NCBI GenBank assembly: GCA_030247855.1
Contig: JAPDRN010000132.1
Coordinates: 27,144-91,143, forward strand
DNA length: 64,000 nt
Reading direction: 5' to 3'
Origin: Knufia peltigerae
Lineage: Eukaryota > Ascomycota > Eurotiomycetes > Chaetothyriales > Trichomeriaceae
The notes below the pieces were generated by a model, which searched no databases, was not told where the DNA came from, and saw nothing but the letters and a program-made list of their open reading frames with translations. Below are positions 18,373-28,967 of this stretch, piece after piece. The first letter of the stretch is position 1. Every line of letters begins with the position of its first letter. A program made the translations under genes and the position numbers.

Positions 18373-21234
18373 TTATTCAAGCATCAAAACATCCTCCTCC
18401 TGAACCTGTTTTGTACGCCCGTGTCCATTCGCCAAAATGCCTTCAATCCCGCTAGCAATGCCTGCAATCTCATCCATCTCGCGTAAAGTGTACTCGATCA
18501 AATAGCTCTCGTCCACTAATTCTTCCATCCGTTTATAGTGTCGCTCAGTATAGACCTCCAAAGCGCGAAGTAGATCTTTCATGCTGCCGCCGCCTTTGCC
18601 TTTTCTGGCAGAGCCTGAAGACAAACTGCGATCCTTAGCCATGTCCACAAACATAGTCGCTGGATAACTACGGAACAGGCAATTCAAGACGGTTTGCGCG
18701 ACCGTCGCGGTTCGTGCATTCGTGTTCCAGTCACGCACACGCTCCAGGAGGGTATATATTTGTCGCTGGTCCAAAGTGGCGAGCACTTCGTCTACGGCCC
18801 GCAGGCCGGTGATGCTGTCTGGCTCCTTCTCTGCATCGGGTAGCGTCACGACATCTTCAAACACGCGAAGGAGACGGCCCGGATGGTTGAGGGCGAGCGA
18901 GAGGGTGATGGCTTCACGGTAATTTTTGGCGTGAATGTGGTTCTGGAGTTCTTGGTCTTGTTCAATGCGCTGACTCGCACGCTGCGAAGCGAGAGTCGCG
19001 GTCTCCACGGTAGTGTCACGCCAGAACGTCAGAGTTGCGTCGGCGGCGCCGGAGACGAGAGGATAAGGATATGGTTTGCGTTTCGAAGACGATGGGGTGT
19101 TGTAAGCATTGGGAGCGGTAAGTGCCCAGACGCGGTCAGTATGGTTGTCTAATGTTGCCAGGAGGTGATCGGAGTCGGAGGGTGAGTAAGGGGACCAGAG
19201 TTTGACGAGAGTGTCGGCGGAGGCAGACGCGATCAATGGTTGATTCTTCATGGGTTGCTCGTGGTGCGCCTTGGCCTCGGATTCTGAGGACGGTGTCGTA
19301 GATGGCAACCACAGAACTTTGAGTACGGAGTTGCTATGCCCTTCGAATGTTTGTAGACAGGTGTACGTAGATAGGGACCAGATTTTGACAGTTCGATCGC
19401 CAGAACCCGAGACGAGGAGGCCGCGAGAGCCGCTAGAGCCGGAATCAGAGGAAAGTGGTGGTGTGCTGGCAGGAGAGAAACGAATTGACCAGACGCCACG
19501 TTTGTGACCGCGGAGTATGCCGGTGACAGAACCGTCCTCAAGCGACCAAATTTTGATGGTGCGGTCTTGTGAAGCCGAGGCAAAAAGGGGTGCATTAGGA
19601 GATACGTCAAGTGCGTTAATATCCTTTTCGTGTGCGACTCGAGTGAAGAGAGCTTTTGTGCCGGCGTGAGGCTCGGACATAGAAGGGGTGTACTTAAGCC
19701 GAGAAGTATCCCAGCGCTTGACAGTTTTGTCTTGAGAGCCGGTGAGCAGGAATGCAGGAGGATGCTCAGAGGGGTTCTTGGACGCAGCACTATCTTGAGG
19801 AGGGCTTCTAGGTAGGGCGATGGCACCTAGTGATTCAGCGTGTCCTGCAAAAGTCGCGAAACAGGTATAAGATGCGGATGCAGGATCTAATCGCCAGAGT
19901 TTTGCGGTGTTATCCTTTGCACCCGTTGCCAGCCAATGGCCAGACCAGTCGACATCCAGACAGATTATGATATCCTCGTGTCCTTCGAGCAGGGTGACAT
20001 CGGCTCCAAACGATGATGATTTGCTGTTGTCTTCTGCAATTGACACCAGTCGGACGCTCTCAGTGTTCGTAGCAAGTGCTAGGAGCGATCTGTCGGGCCC
20101 AACGCAAGCCATATCAATGACTTCATCATAGTTGCCTGCCATTGTCCGGAGCAGTGGTAGAGCTTCTAGAGATTGCAACGCCTTCAAATCACGAAGTTGA
20201 AGAATGCTCCGAAACCTTATGGTCTGGTCCTGATGCATTGAAAGAAGCGCGTCGTCACTTGGTACGCTGACAATTGCAGTAATAGCATCATTCTCGAGGC
20301 CGGGTTTCTGTTTCGGTGTAACTTCTCGTCCGGCGACAACATCCCACACTCGGACCAGGCCATGCTCTCCTCCTGTAAAGCAGTATCTGCCATCACTTAT
20401 GAAACCAGCGGTCTCTAGCACCTCTAGTGCGGGTAAGACCTTACGTTGTTTCCAGGTCTTCGTGTCCCATAAGATGATTGTTCTATCCCGACTGGCCGAA
20501 AGCAAGAGCTGTTGGTTCTCCGAGTAGTCGATACTTCTAACCACGCTGACGTGCGAGTCAAGAAGAGCAACTGATTTCCGCGAAGCCAAATTCCATATTC
20601 GAACTTTCCCGTCCTCGCCGCCTGACGCAAGGTAAACATTGTGAGCCAGCGGAAATTCGTCGGTATTCGTTTGCGCGCCATCTCGACTCTTTCGCTTCCG
20701 GCTTGAGCTACTGATAGCTCGATCTGTCGCATTGCTCGACTGCAGAGCAAAGAATTTAAGGGCAGAGACGACTCCGCCATGTCCATGAAAGGTGTGTGAC
20801 ACGTATCCGCCTCGGATATCCCATACTTTGACGGTACCGTCAGCACCACCAGTGGACAATAACGCACCTGTCGTGTCGATGGCCGAAGAGACAACAGGAG
20901 TGTTATGGGGCTTCAAAGTTCGCAACAGTTTGGTGGTGAGTGTCTGAGCTTCGTCGTCTGGAACAAGAGAGAAGATGCTCATGGAAAGTGATCTTGAGCA
21001 TACAACCAAGTGCAAGGCATCAGGTGCCAAACAGAGACTGGTGACAGCTTCTCCATCTCCTTCAACTCTGCACAAAACTTTGCCGTTCGTTGTATCAAAT
21101 ACCAAAACATCCTCGTCGACGCAACTTGCGATGAGATTGCCGCTACAGTTAGAAGATACATCTCCTCCAGTGTAGATTGGCTCGACGGTTTTCGCAACCT
21201 CGAATGTGGTTTTGAAATTGGCCTTGGTCGCCAT
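18373..21234 (-). CDS. utp13: small-subunit processome WD40 protein Utp13
   Basis: 953 residues, intronless, ATG at 21234. Two WD40 propellers are visible, with repeated GH...D...(L/I/V)(W/F) units (GGADGTVKVWD, GGEDGKVRIWN, SASRDRTIILWD, GAKDNTAKLW, TGSQDKTVKRWD, SASQDRTIKIW, SGSGDRTVKIW). The C-terminal helical domain (from about residue 770, with QNHIHAKNYREAITLSLALNHPGRLL) corresponds to the Utp13 C-terminal domain. Utp13 (human TBL3) belongs to the UTP-B subcomplex with Pwp2, Utp6, Utp12, Utp18 and Utp21, and works in early 18S rRNA maturation in the nucleolus. Length and the C-terminal domain distinguish it from other WD40 proteins. Confidence 0.93.
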   Translation of the reverse strand: MATKANFKTTFEVAKTVEPIYTGGDVSSNCSGNLIASCVDEDVLVFDTTNGKVLCRVEGDGEAVTSLCLAPDALHLVVCSRSLSMSIFSLVPDDEAQTLTTKLLRTLKPHNTPVVSSAIDTTGALLSTGGADGTVKVWDIRGGYVSHTFHGHGGVVSALKFFALQSSNATDRAISSSSRKRKSRDGAQTNTDEFPLAHNVYLASGGEDGKVRIWNLASRKSVALLDSHVSVVRSIDYSENQQLLLSASRDRTIILWDTKTWKQRKVLPALEVLETAGFISDGRYCFTGGEHGLVRVWDVVAGREVTPKQKPGLENDAITAIVSVPSDDALLSMHQDQTIRFRSILQLRDLKALQSLEALPLLRTMAGNYDEVIDMACVGPDRSLLALATNTESVRLVSIAEDNSKSSSFGADVTLLEGHEDIIICLDVDWSGHWLATGAKDNTAKLWRLDPASASYTCFATFAGHAESLGAIALPRSPPQDSAASKNPSEHPPAFLLTGSQDKTVKRWDTSRLKYTPSMSEPHAGTKALFTRVAHEKDINALDVSPNAPLFASASQDRTIKIWSLEDGSVTGILRGHKRGVWSIRFSPASTPPLSSDSGSSGSRGLLVSGSGDRTVKIWSLSTYTCLQTFEGHSNSVLKVLWLPSTTPSSESEAKAHHEQPMKNQPLIASASADTLVKLWSPYSPSDSDHLLATLDNHTDRVWALTAPNAYNTPSSSKRKPYPYPLVSGAADATLTFWRDTTVETATLASQRASQRIEQDQELQNHIHAKNYREAITLSLALNHPGRLLRVFEDVVTLPDAEKEPDSITGLRAVDEVLATLDQRQIYTLLERVRDWNTNARTATVAQTVLNCLFRSYPATMFVDMAKDRSLSSGSARKGKGGGSMKDLLRALEVYTERHYKRMEELVDESYLIEYTLREMDEIAGIASGIEGILANGHGRTKQVQEEDVLMLE

Positions 21235-21682
21235 GTTGTGCCACGAGAGTGATTAAACTAGTAGGACTCCATCATACATGACTTCTGGATGTCGTAAGGC
21301 ATTTCACTTCCAACCAAAATCCGGAATCATATGCTGCAAAATCGAAATTGTCGCCGCCATAATGAAGTTTTTGGAAATTTTGAAGACCAAACCAACACTT
21401 GCAGGTGATTGGTTGGAAAAACAAGGCTGCGCTAAGATTGATCCGAAGTAGCTTGGCGCCACAGCCTCGTGCCTCCCGGTTCTTCGTCTCCTTCTCCACG
21501 TCCTTCGCCTCCCTCGAAGTACCTGCTACATGGAAATAATCATACTATTGCTTGATTCAATTCCGCTTACTTCTCAGAGACGTACTCAATAAGTGAATAC
21601 CATACAAAATGCCCTCTCTGCAGCAACAAAGATAAAATTGATTGATCTTGGTCCAAGACCTTGATACAAAAACACAGCCGAG
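21235..21682. promoter_or_regulatory. shared promoter, utp13 / membrane-protein gene
   Basis: This is a 448 bp head-to-head spacer. I see no TATA box or coding signal; a few short non-conserved ORFs cross it. Confidence 0.45.
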
Positions 21683-24168
21683 ATGGGTCGCAAGGCGCAT
21701 CTTGCCCGAATGGCTCTGGTAAGTAATCGTGAGCGTTTCGTACCGGGAGCGTGCCCGGCATCGTAAGCAATGATATCCTCACTTCAACCGAGAGCGGGAC
21801 TTCCTCATCAACATCTTCCACATCTACGTTGGACTCGCTTTGATACTGACCTTGCTGACTCCTTCACTCAGGGAAGATCGCCTTTTGATGCCCCACTGCA
21901 AGACGAGCAAGGCGAGTTCATTTTGGGCCCAAATGTTCAGCACGGTACTGCTCGAAATTATGTACAACGATTTGATAGTCGTGGACACCCAGAAAATCTC
22001 GCGTCTGAGGCAGCAAGAAGGAGACTTCGCCGTGCCCAAAACGAGGTTCTCTCGACGGTCGGTGTTGTTGTTCGCAAGGCAAAAATGAACCGTTCAGCGT
22101 GGGAAGACATGGGAGATGATCAGAAACATCAACTTCTCCTGGACGAAAATATTGCAGGGGCGAACTTTGGTGTTGTTGAAAGTGTTGTCCTGAAGCTGTC
22201 GACCCGATGGCTGAGCGCACTTCGTCGTCGAATTCTAGTCAGTTGAGCCCTTCCTATGTTTCTATATCCTTTCTCCACTAACAATCTTAGGTCTACAAGT
22301 CATACGTCGGTCTATCAGTACCTCAAATCTTGATGACTGAGTGGAATGTTGTAGGTCCTTGGTCAGTTTTGTTTGCTGGGTTGCCAATTGGCGCCGTCTC
22401 AGCACTCAGTCAGGCTCTCAGGGACGATGTTTTGGACGAAGGCCGCTTCACAAATCTGTTGCTGTCGTCGAGAAAATCTCCTGCGATAAGAGTTGCCAAC
22501 CTTATCGTTAGTCACAGGTAGGACTTGCTTACACTATTGTATTGCTCGCTGACTTTGTCAAGTCTGCGGATGCTATGGTTCGCGGCCGAATACCCTCTTT
22601 ATGCCTTCTCGACTTTGCAGTCTTTGTATCTGATCCCAATCGGTGCCATTCCGCACCCATGGAGTTTTGTGCCATTCAGTCATCTGTCGCCCGTTCAGCT
22701 TCCTCAACCGCTTCCCGACGGCTCTTTCAGGTCGTTGGTGGCCTATTTAGCCCGGCTATTTGTACAGCCGATCACAATCGCCTATATTCGAGACCAAATC
22801 GGGAAATTTCTCTACACTAAGCTCTACATTCTTGTCCGTCATCTTGTAGTGAAGCCTGATCGACCAGATCGGATCTCACTGCAAAGCGCACGAGCAAACA
22901 GTAGTGTCTTCAATGACACCACAATTGCAGGACTAGGAGCTGGCTGCAAAGTGTTAAGAAGCCACAATGAACCGTCAACTTTCGCAGACACCATCAATGC
23001 ACTCTTTCCAGCCTTATGCTGGCTTTGGGAAAAAATTCTTCAGACCCAAAGTGCTTCTTTGGCCGTAGAGTTGACGCCGGACATGGAAGACGAGTTATTG
23101 CAGAGGAGTGCCATGTATTATCGCGACTCCATGCGACGCCAGCAAAGAGAGTTTGGCCCGCTCAGACATTCCCTCCGAACACTACGAGTCATGGCCATTC
23201 GGGATGCCTTTGCTGATTTTGGTCTCGACCCAGACCAGGCTATGGTCGGTATCTTCGAATTGGCCCAGGGGATGCAGGTCGCAGTCAGGGAAGATGCTTC
23301 TACTGCGACTCCCGAACCCGACCCTGATATCCTCACTAATCCAATGGTGGATGTAGTGGAAAGTGATGGAACTCTGCAGATACGTACAGCCGAGGCTTCG
23401 CAGCTCGGGAACCGGCACACGCCAGGGAATAGATCCCCGGAGAATCTCCACGAGATTAACGACGCAGATGCGACTCGCGCAGATAATGTGGAGGGGATTT
23501 CTGAGATGCAAAGTTTGGACGAACCTGCTGTACCGCTCGAGAGGCTGCTTTGGACAGCTCCGCAAGAACCTGTTGTGGTTCACGTGGATGAGCCTATTGA
23601 GGAACAGCTCTTTCCTAGCCCTCCACCCTCAAGCCCACCGAGTGCTCCCGAGCTTGGGATTAATCGAGCCCACAGTCTGACAGCAACAGCCCCAAGACCT
23701 GTTCGTCGAGAAACGGATGTATACAGTGAGCAGGCGCGACCGATACGACAAGATTTGTTCTATCGCCGCCACTCGCGGGCTCGTGAAGAAGACGATGGGT
23801 TATACCGCGTCACCATTTTGTCGAATCACCCGGCAGAAGCGTTCGCTTTGAATGTGGCTTCGGTTATCGAGCCACTGCTCCTCCTTCCGCTTGACATACT
23901 ATTCTTTCGGTCAATGGTCAACAATTTTGCAACTCAGCCGACCAGCTACGGACTCTCTCTGTCTACTGGGTCATTAATCACACGTATGTTCCCGGTGGGA
24001 TTCGGGTTTGGAGCGAATGAATATCATGGTTTATCAGCGGTCTTTCTAACCTTGGGAAATTGGGGCATTGCATTCGCTACGCAAAGCATGCTCAATTTCG
24101 CGATGTGGAAGATGAGCACACTCTTTGTGTTGCGTTTGGGACAGCGGTTTGGCTGGGGCAAAGTGTAA
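21683..24168 (+). CDS. multi-pass membrane protein of unknown function
   Basis: Best spliced model join(21683..21718,21795..21827,21872..22237,22291..22517,22563..24168), 755 residues. Introns 22238-22290 and 22518-22562 are well supported by frame continuity. The 5' end is not: the first exon MGRKAHLARMAL joins either through a 33-nt exon (RDFLINIFHIY) or directly to 21872 (intron 21719-21871, giving 744 residues). Hydrophobic helices are visible around WSVLFAGLPIGAVSAL, LWFAAEYPLYAFSTLQSLYLIPIGA, the region from YLARLFVQPITIAYI, and near the C-terminus (VIEPLLLLPLDILFF and the final 80 residues). A long hydrophilic Glu/Pro/Ser-rich loop (nt about 23270-23800) separates them. An RGHPEN...RRLRRAQNEVL segment precedes the first helices. 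I do not recognise the family; it looks like a conserved fungal endomembrane protein. Confidence 0.7.
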
Positions 24169-24451
24169 CATGTGTCAAGCTTCTTGAAGTATTCTCCGTA
24201 ATAGTGATACCCAAATAGTCTGACTTGATACAGACAACGCTGTCGGTAAAGGTGGACTTTTTTCCTGAGAATTGAGATCATGTAGCATGCAATGGACCCT
24301 TCAAAGTGTGACATAATATACAGCCTCGCGCTTCATTGTGGCCAATCATATTTGACGAGGCTGTTGCCTGCGGTCAAAATTGTCTTCGACTGCTTCTCTC
24401 TCACCTGAAAAGCGCAGTTGGCTCGCATTCAGTGACTGTACGCTCCAAAAC

Positions 24452-26200
24452 ATGTCGAAGCGCAAATCAGAAGAGCCCCTCGAGAACCTCCTTGCAGTGA
24501 CATCGCCGTCGAGCAAAAAAGCCCGCGTGGAAGACGTCCCAGAAGAGCTGGCTGAAACAATCCGCACGATACGAAACGGCACGAAGCATGACAGGACGCC
24601 TCTTCCTACGAACGGGGTAAAAGGCGCAGTCAAAGAAGAAGAGGAAGAAGAGTCTGGATCCGAGGCTGAAGATGACAGACTCCCGGCTGCACCTCTGCGA
24701 CAGACCGCGCCAACGGAGGGATACAGCGATCTCTATCTGGACACAATCAATCGGACCCTACTCGATTTCGATTTCGAAAAACTATGTTCCATCACCCTTT
24801 CCAATATCAATGTGTATGCATGCCTAGTGTGCGGCAAGTATTTCCAAGGCAGAGGTCCAAAATCGCATGCATATTTCCATGCTCTCGAAGTTGATCATCA
24901 TGTCTATATCAACATGGAGACCAAAAAAGTTTACGTGTTACCCGAGGGGTATGAGGTTCACAATAAGAGCTTGGACGATATCAAATATGTAGTCGACCCC
25001 AAATTCACCGAGGATGAAGTGCGGAAATTGGACAAAGACCCTAGAGTCTCGACTGATTTGCTGAACAAGAAATACCGGCCTGGATTCATTGGCATGAACA
25101 ACATCAAGGCAAATGACTATCTCAATGTAGTTGTGCAGGCATTAGCCCATGTTGCCCCGGTCAGGAACTTCTTCCTATTGCATCAATTCCCACAGACGAC
25201 ACCGCAACTCCCGGTACGATTCAGTGCACTAGTACGAAAGATATGGAACTCCAAAGCTTTCAGATCCCATGTGTCGCCTCATGAACTTTTACAAGAGATC
25301 ACGCTGAGGTCATCCAAAAAGTTTACTCTCACACATCAATCAGATCCAGTAGAGTTCCTGTCTTGGTTCCTGAATACACTGCATCTAAGCCTTGGTGGTT
25401 CGAAAACGAAGCCTCTGTCATCCATCATTCAAAGGACTTTTCAAGGAAAACTCCGGGTAGAATCACAAGCCATTGCAGCCAAGTCCGACACCACAGGCGA
25501 CCGGCTTAGATTCGAAGACTCCTCAACCATCACGACCAATACTACTCCTTTCATGATCCTTACTCTCGATCTACCTCCCGTCCCGCTTTTCCGAGACGCT
25601 GTCGAGTCAAAGAATATCATTCCCCAGGTGCCACTGACGACCCTATTGCAAAAGTACAATGGCATCAACGCGTCGGAGAGACAGTCGCACCGGGTTCGTC
25701 ACCGCTTGTTACATCCGCTTCCACAATACTTGTTATTCCACGTTAAACGGTTTAGCGTGAACAAATTTGTGTCGGAGAGAAATCCCACCATCGTGACATT
25801 TGGATCGCCTAAGGGGTTGGACATGTCGCCATATGTCGAGCCAAATCCCGCTCTCCACCCTCCAGGCGAACCCATCCTCTACGAGCTGGCCGCCAACATC
25901 ATCCTCGACACCACATCTGTATCGACTGGCGGGGGTGAGGATTCCAATGCTGCTGATGCTGCCAACTTGGCAGCTGGTGCCGAGGGACAGCGAGTGGCTT
26001 GGAAGGTGCAGCTTCACGACAAAGCGGTTGCCTATGCAAAGAGGAATGACCTACCAGAGTGGATGGAAATTCAAGATCTGTATGTAGAGAGAGCTGAAGC
26101 AGAAACCTTATTCACCAGAGAGGGTTACCTCATGGTATGGGAGCGGAAGAGAGAAAAGCCCAAAGCAAACGGCAATGCGCTAGGCAAAGCCAGGGCGTAA
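24452..26200 (+). CDS. sad1: tri-snRNP assembly factor Sad1 (USP39 family)
   Basis: 582 residues from ATG at 24452 (the frame extends upstream only from TTG). A Lys/Glu-rich N-terminus precedes a UBP-type zinc finger (about residues 110-175; CLVCG...HAYFHALEVDHH). From about residue 209 a ubiquitin-protease fold begins with GFIGMNNIKANDYLNVVVQAL. In active ubiquitin proteases this box carries the catalytic Cys in a GNTCY-like sequence; here the position is Asp, so the enzyme is inactive, as is typical of USP39/Sad1. A Pro/Val segment with FHVKRFSVNKF near residue 430 corresponds to the second ubiquitin-protease box. Sad1 helps U4 join U6 and supports tri-snRNP assembly in the nucleus. Intronless. 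Confidence 0.93.
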   Translation: MSKRKSEEPLENLLAVTSPSSKKARVEDVPEELAETIRTIRNGTKHDRTPLPTNGVKGAVKEEEEEESGSEAEDDRLPAAPLRQTAPTEGYSDLYLDTINRTLLDFDFEKLCSITLSNINVYACLVCGKYFQGRGPKSHAYFHALEVDHHVYINMETKKVYVLPEGYEVHNKSLDDIKYVVDPKFTEDEVRKLDKDPRVSTDLLNKKYRPGFIGMNNIKANDYLNVVVQALAHVAPVRNFFLLHQFPQTTPQLPVRFSALVRKIWNSKAFRSHVSPHELLQEITLRSSKKFTLTHQSDPVEFLSWFLNTLHLSLGGSKTKPLSSIIQRTFQGKLRVESQAIAAKSDTTGDRLRFEDSSTITTNTTPFMILTLDLPPVPLFRDAVESKNIIPQVPLTTLLQKYNGINASERQSHRVRHRLLHPLPQYLLFHVKRFSVNKFVSERNPTIVTFGSPKGLDMSPYVEPNPALHPPGEPILYELAANIILDTTSVSTGGGEDSNAADAANLAAGAEGQRVAWKVQLHDKAVAYAKRNDLPEWMEIQDLYVERAEAETLFTREGYLMVWERKREKPKANGNALGKARA

Positions 26201-26482
26201 CGTTGTTGTTTGCGCCCTATCTGACTCTGATATTTTCAACTCCTCGATACGCCTTGTAACACTGTACTAGACTCTGTACGCTTGTTGTGAGTGCTCTCCA
26301 TTACGTCGCTTGACCCGGCACTATGAGATCGCGGAGTTCATCGCATAAATATTTAGCTTAGGTAAATATTGGAGAGTAGAACAGAGTTTCAAATCATGAC
26401 TTTCTCTGTTTCTACGGGATTGTGACATCGCAAAAACAAACTCCTCTGTACTTCTGTCTTTATCATATAAAAGTACTTTGAC

Positions 26483-27802
26483 ATGAAGCTGCTGTGGTGC
26501 GCAGTGGGCGCCATCATTCCATTCCTCTCAGTCAATGCGCTGATCCCCGAGAACAAACAACAGTCAATTCAACAGCCAGGCTCCGGTATAGCTGGCCATG
26601 AGAAGCTGGACGATGTGATATCTGCTTCGCCCTTACTATCATTACACAGAGCCATCTGCGAGGTCGAGTCAATCTCCCACAATGAGCTAGCTGTTGGGAA
26701 ACTGGTCGTCTCGATCCTGGAAGCTCACAACTTCACCGTCAAGACCCAAGGCGTTCCCCAACCGGAAGAAACGAACAGCACGAAACCACGTTACAATATC
26801 TACGCCTACCCGGACCCATCAAAATACTCTGGGATTGAGCTCGATTCTATCCCGTCTCCCAAAGTGGTGCTAAGTTCTCACATCGACACGGTGCCGCCTC
26901 ACATTCCGTACTCATTGTCCCTGCCGGCGGCAGCAGCCAGGTCGGCGAAGACGAGAGAGGACATATTGATATCCGGTCGGGGCACCGTCGACGACAAAGC
27001 TTGTGTGGCGGTCCAGATCCAGACCTTGCTCGATCTGCTGGCTGATCCCGAGACCAAACTCGACCCGTCGGACGTGGCGTTGCTCTTTGTCGTCGGCGAG
27101 GAGACGCACGGCGACGGGATGAGACGTTTCTCGGCGTCGGACCTGTACGAGCAGACCAACGCCAACTACAAGGCTATCCTGTTTGGCGAACCCACAGAGG
27201 GCAAACTCGCGACCGGGCACAAGGGGATCTCCATGGTCAAGATCAAAGCCCACGGCAAGGCCGCACACTCGGGGTACCCCTGGCTCGGGCGCAGTGCGAA
27301 CAGCATGATCCTACCCGCCTTGGTCGCGCTCGACGGGCTGGGTGACATTCCCGAGGACGTCGGTGGCCTGCCCAGGAGCGGAAAGTACGGCAAGAGCACG
27401 GTCAACGTGGGGTTGATGCAGGGCGGTGTCGCGGGCAACGTCGTGGCGGAATACGCAGAGGCATCCATCACGTTCAGACTCGCCGGAGGCGATGCCGACG
27501 AGGTCAAGGAACTAGTCACGGAGGCGGTTCGGCGGGTCGACCCAGATCGGCTGTTGGAGCTCGACTTTGCTCAAGGGTATGGCCCGGTCGAGCTGGATGG
27601 TGACGACGTCGACGGGTTCGACACCATCACCGTGAACTACGGTACGGACATACCGAACTTGAAGGTCGCAGAGGGCGTGAAGAGATATCTGTACGGACCA
27701 GGTAGTATCTTGGTCGCCCACGGAGAGAATGAAGGCTTGACTGTCGGGGATCTGGAGGAGGCCTTGGACGGGTACAAGACCCTACTACTGCGTTCACTCT
27801 AA
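26483..27802 (+). CDS. secreted M20 family metallo-carboxypeptidase
   Basis: 439 residues starting MKLLWCAVGAIIPFLSVNA, a signal peptide. The M20 metal and catalytic signatures are present in order: SSHIDTVPPH (His ligand and Asp), GRGTVDDKA (bridging Asp), VVGEETHGDGM (Glu-Glu, catalytic base and ligand), ILFGEPTEG, and a C-terminal AHGENEG with the last His. The dimerisation lid domain contains GKAAHSGYP. It probably removes C-terminal amino acids from peptides outside the cell, as do other fungal secreted M20A carboxypeptidases. N-glycosylation sequons (for example NFT and NST) support secretion. A TATAAAAG word ends only about 10 nt before the ATG, too close to serve this start. No intron is apparent. 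Confidence 0.9.
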   Translation: MKLLWCAVGAIIPFLSVNALIPENKQQSIQQPGSGIAGHEKLDDVISASPLLSLHRAICEVESISHNELAVGKLVVSILEAHNFTVKTQGVPQPEETNSTKPRYNIYAYPDPSKYSGIELDSIPSPKVVLSSHIDTVPPHIPYSLSLPAAAARSAKTREDILISGRGTVDDKACVAVQIQTLLDLLADPETKLDPSDVALLFVVGEETHGDGMRRFSASDLYEQTNANYKAILFGEPTEGKLATGHKGISMVKIKAHGKAAHSGYPWLGRSANSMILPALVALDGLGDIPEDVGGLPRSGKYGKSTVNVGLMQGGVAGNVVAEYAEASITFRLAGGDADEVKELVTEAVRRVDPDRLLELDFAQGYGPVELDGDDVDGFDTITVNYGTDIPNLKVAEGVKRYLYGPGSILVAHGENEGLTVGDLEEALDGYKTLLLRSL

Positions 27803-28221
27803 CCACGACCCATCGGCGCCATGAGCAAATTCTGAATATAAATCATTGGCGAAAGAGATGAAGGAATCGCAATGATGATACATCTTGGAAGAATTTACCT
27901 GTTGTGCAGTACTCGGGGAAATGTTTTTCAACATCGCAACATTATTGAGACGTTCAAAGATTCAAGCGGCCAACACCGATGACTTGCCTCGTACCGGTAT
28001 GTACTCCGTACTGTAATTGCCAAGACACACACTCAACCACACCATTCCCATTTCGGAGCCCACAAATCGCTCAACCTTCCCTGTCAAGTTTTTGCACCGC
28101 ACCCTGAGATTTCGCCTTTGTAACCTGCGGTCCCAATTTGCGATTCGAAACCGAACAACCTCTTTTCGACATCACCGCCTCGAAACCCCCCCCCTCTCGT
28201 CGCCAAACCCATTCAGCAAAC
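27803..28221. promoter_or_regulatory. promoter region of eL36 gene
   Basis: This is the spacer between the M20 peptidase stop and the eL36 ATG. It contains one exact TACTCCGTA word (28002-28010) and a C-rich leader just before the ATG (28170-28215), typical of ribosomal-protein transcripts. Confidence 0.5.
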
Positions 28222-28967
28222 ATGCCGAAGGAAGCGACTCAAAAGACCGGCCTCGCCGTCGGCTTGAACAAGGGCCATGTGAGTTTGCCCTCATTGTCCT
28301 GTTTCGAAAACCCCAGCCAGATGGAGAAGCAAGATGAAATTCGTTGGACGGGTTTGGGATCTTTCTTCACCTTGTCCGAGGGTACCTTTCATAAAGAGAC
28401 GGAAAAGGACAGCTTCCAGCCTCTCCAACGAATTTACTTGTCTCGTTCTTGCCGGGGCTTTCTTTCGAGACGGTGACCAACTTTTGGTGCATTGAAAAAG
28501 GAATGTCAAAATGCTAACCAAACATGTCACCATCGAACAGCAAGTCACAACCATCACCCCCAAGCCTCGCATCTCCCGCCGCAAGGGAGCCCTCAGCAAG
28601 CGTACCGCCTTCGTCCGTGACATTGTCAAGGAGGTCGCCGGTCTTGCCCCGTATGAGCGTCGCGTCATCGAGTTGTTGCGAAACAGCAAGGACAAGAGAG
28701 CGAGAAAGCTAGCAAAGAAGAGAGTATGTGTTGCCGCCCCCCTGACCCTTCTCGTTGATGTGGCCTTTGTATTTTCATGGCGGGTTGTCATCGTAGAAGA
28801 GGTGGACTGTTGGGGATTTCGCACATCACGAGGAGGGCTGTTTGAAACTTGACAGATCAAACCCGCTAACACTTCCCGTGTAACAGCTCGGTACTTTCGG
28901 TCGTGCAAAGAGAAAGGTTGACGATCTTCAGAGAGTCATCGCCGAAGCGAGAAGAGCCGGTCATTAA
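28222..28967 (+). CDS. rpl36: 60S ribosomal protein eL36
   Basis: Spliced model join(28222..28278,28541..28733,28887..28967), 109 residues. Exon 1 encodes MPKEATQKTGLAVGLNKGH, exon 2 begins QVTTITPKPRISRRKG and contains the APYERRVIELLRNSKDKRARKLAKKR core, and exon 3 encodes LGTFGRAKRKVDDLQ...RRAGH. These match eL36 throughout. Intron 1 is 262 nt and intron 2 is 153 nt, long for this window; ribosomal-protein genes often have long, early introns in filamentous fungi. The protein is a component of the large cytosolic ribosomal subunit. Confidence 0.97.

Noticed and set aside
21840..22088. Hydrophobic frame (ALILTLLTPSL) at the 5' end of the membrane-protein gene
   Set aside because: It soon runs in a frame that conflicts with the well-supported downstream frame; pyrimidine-rich intron sequence naturally encodes hydrophobic residues.
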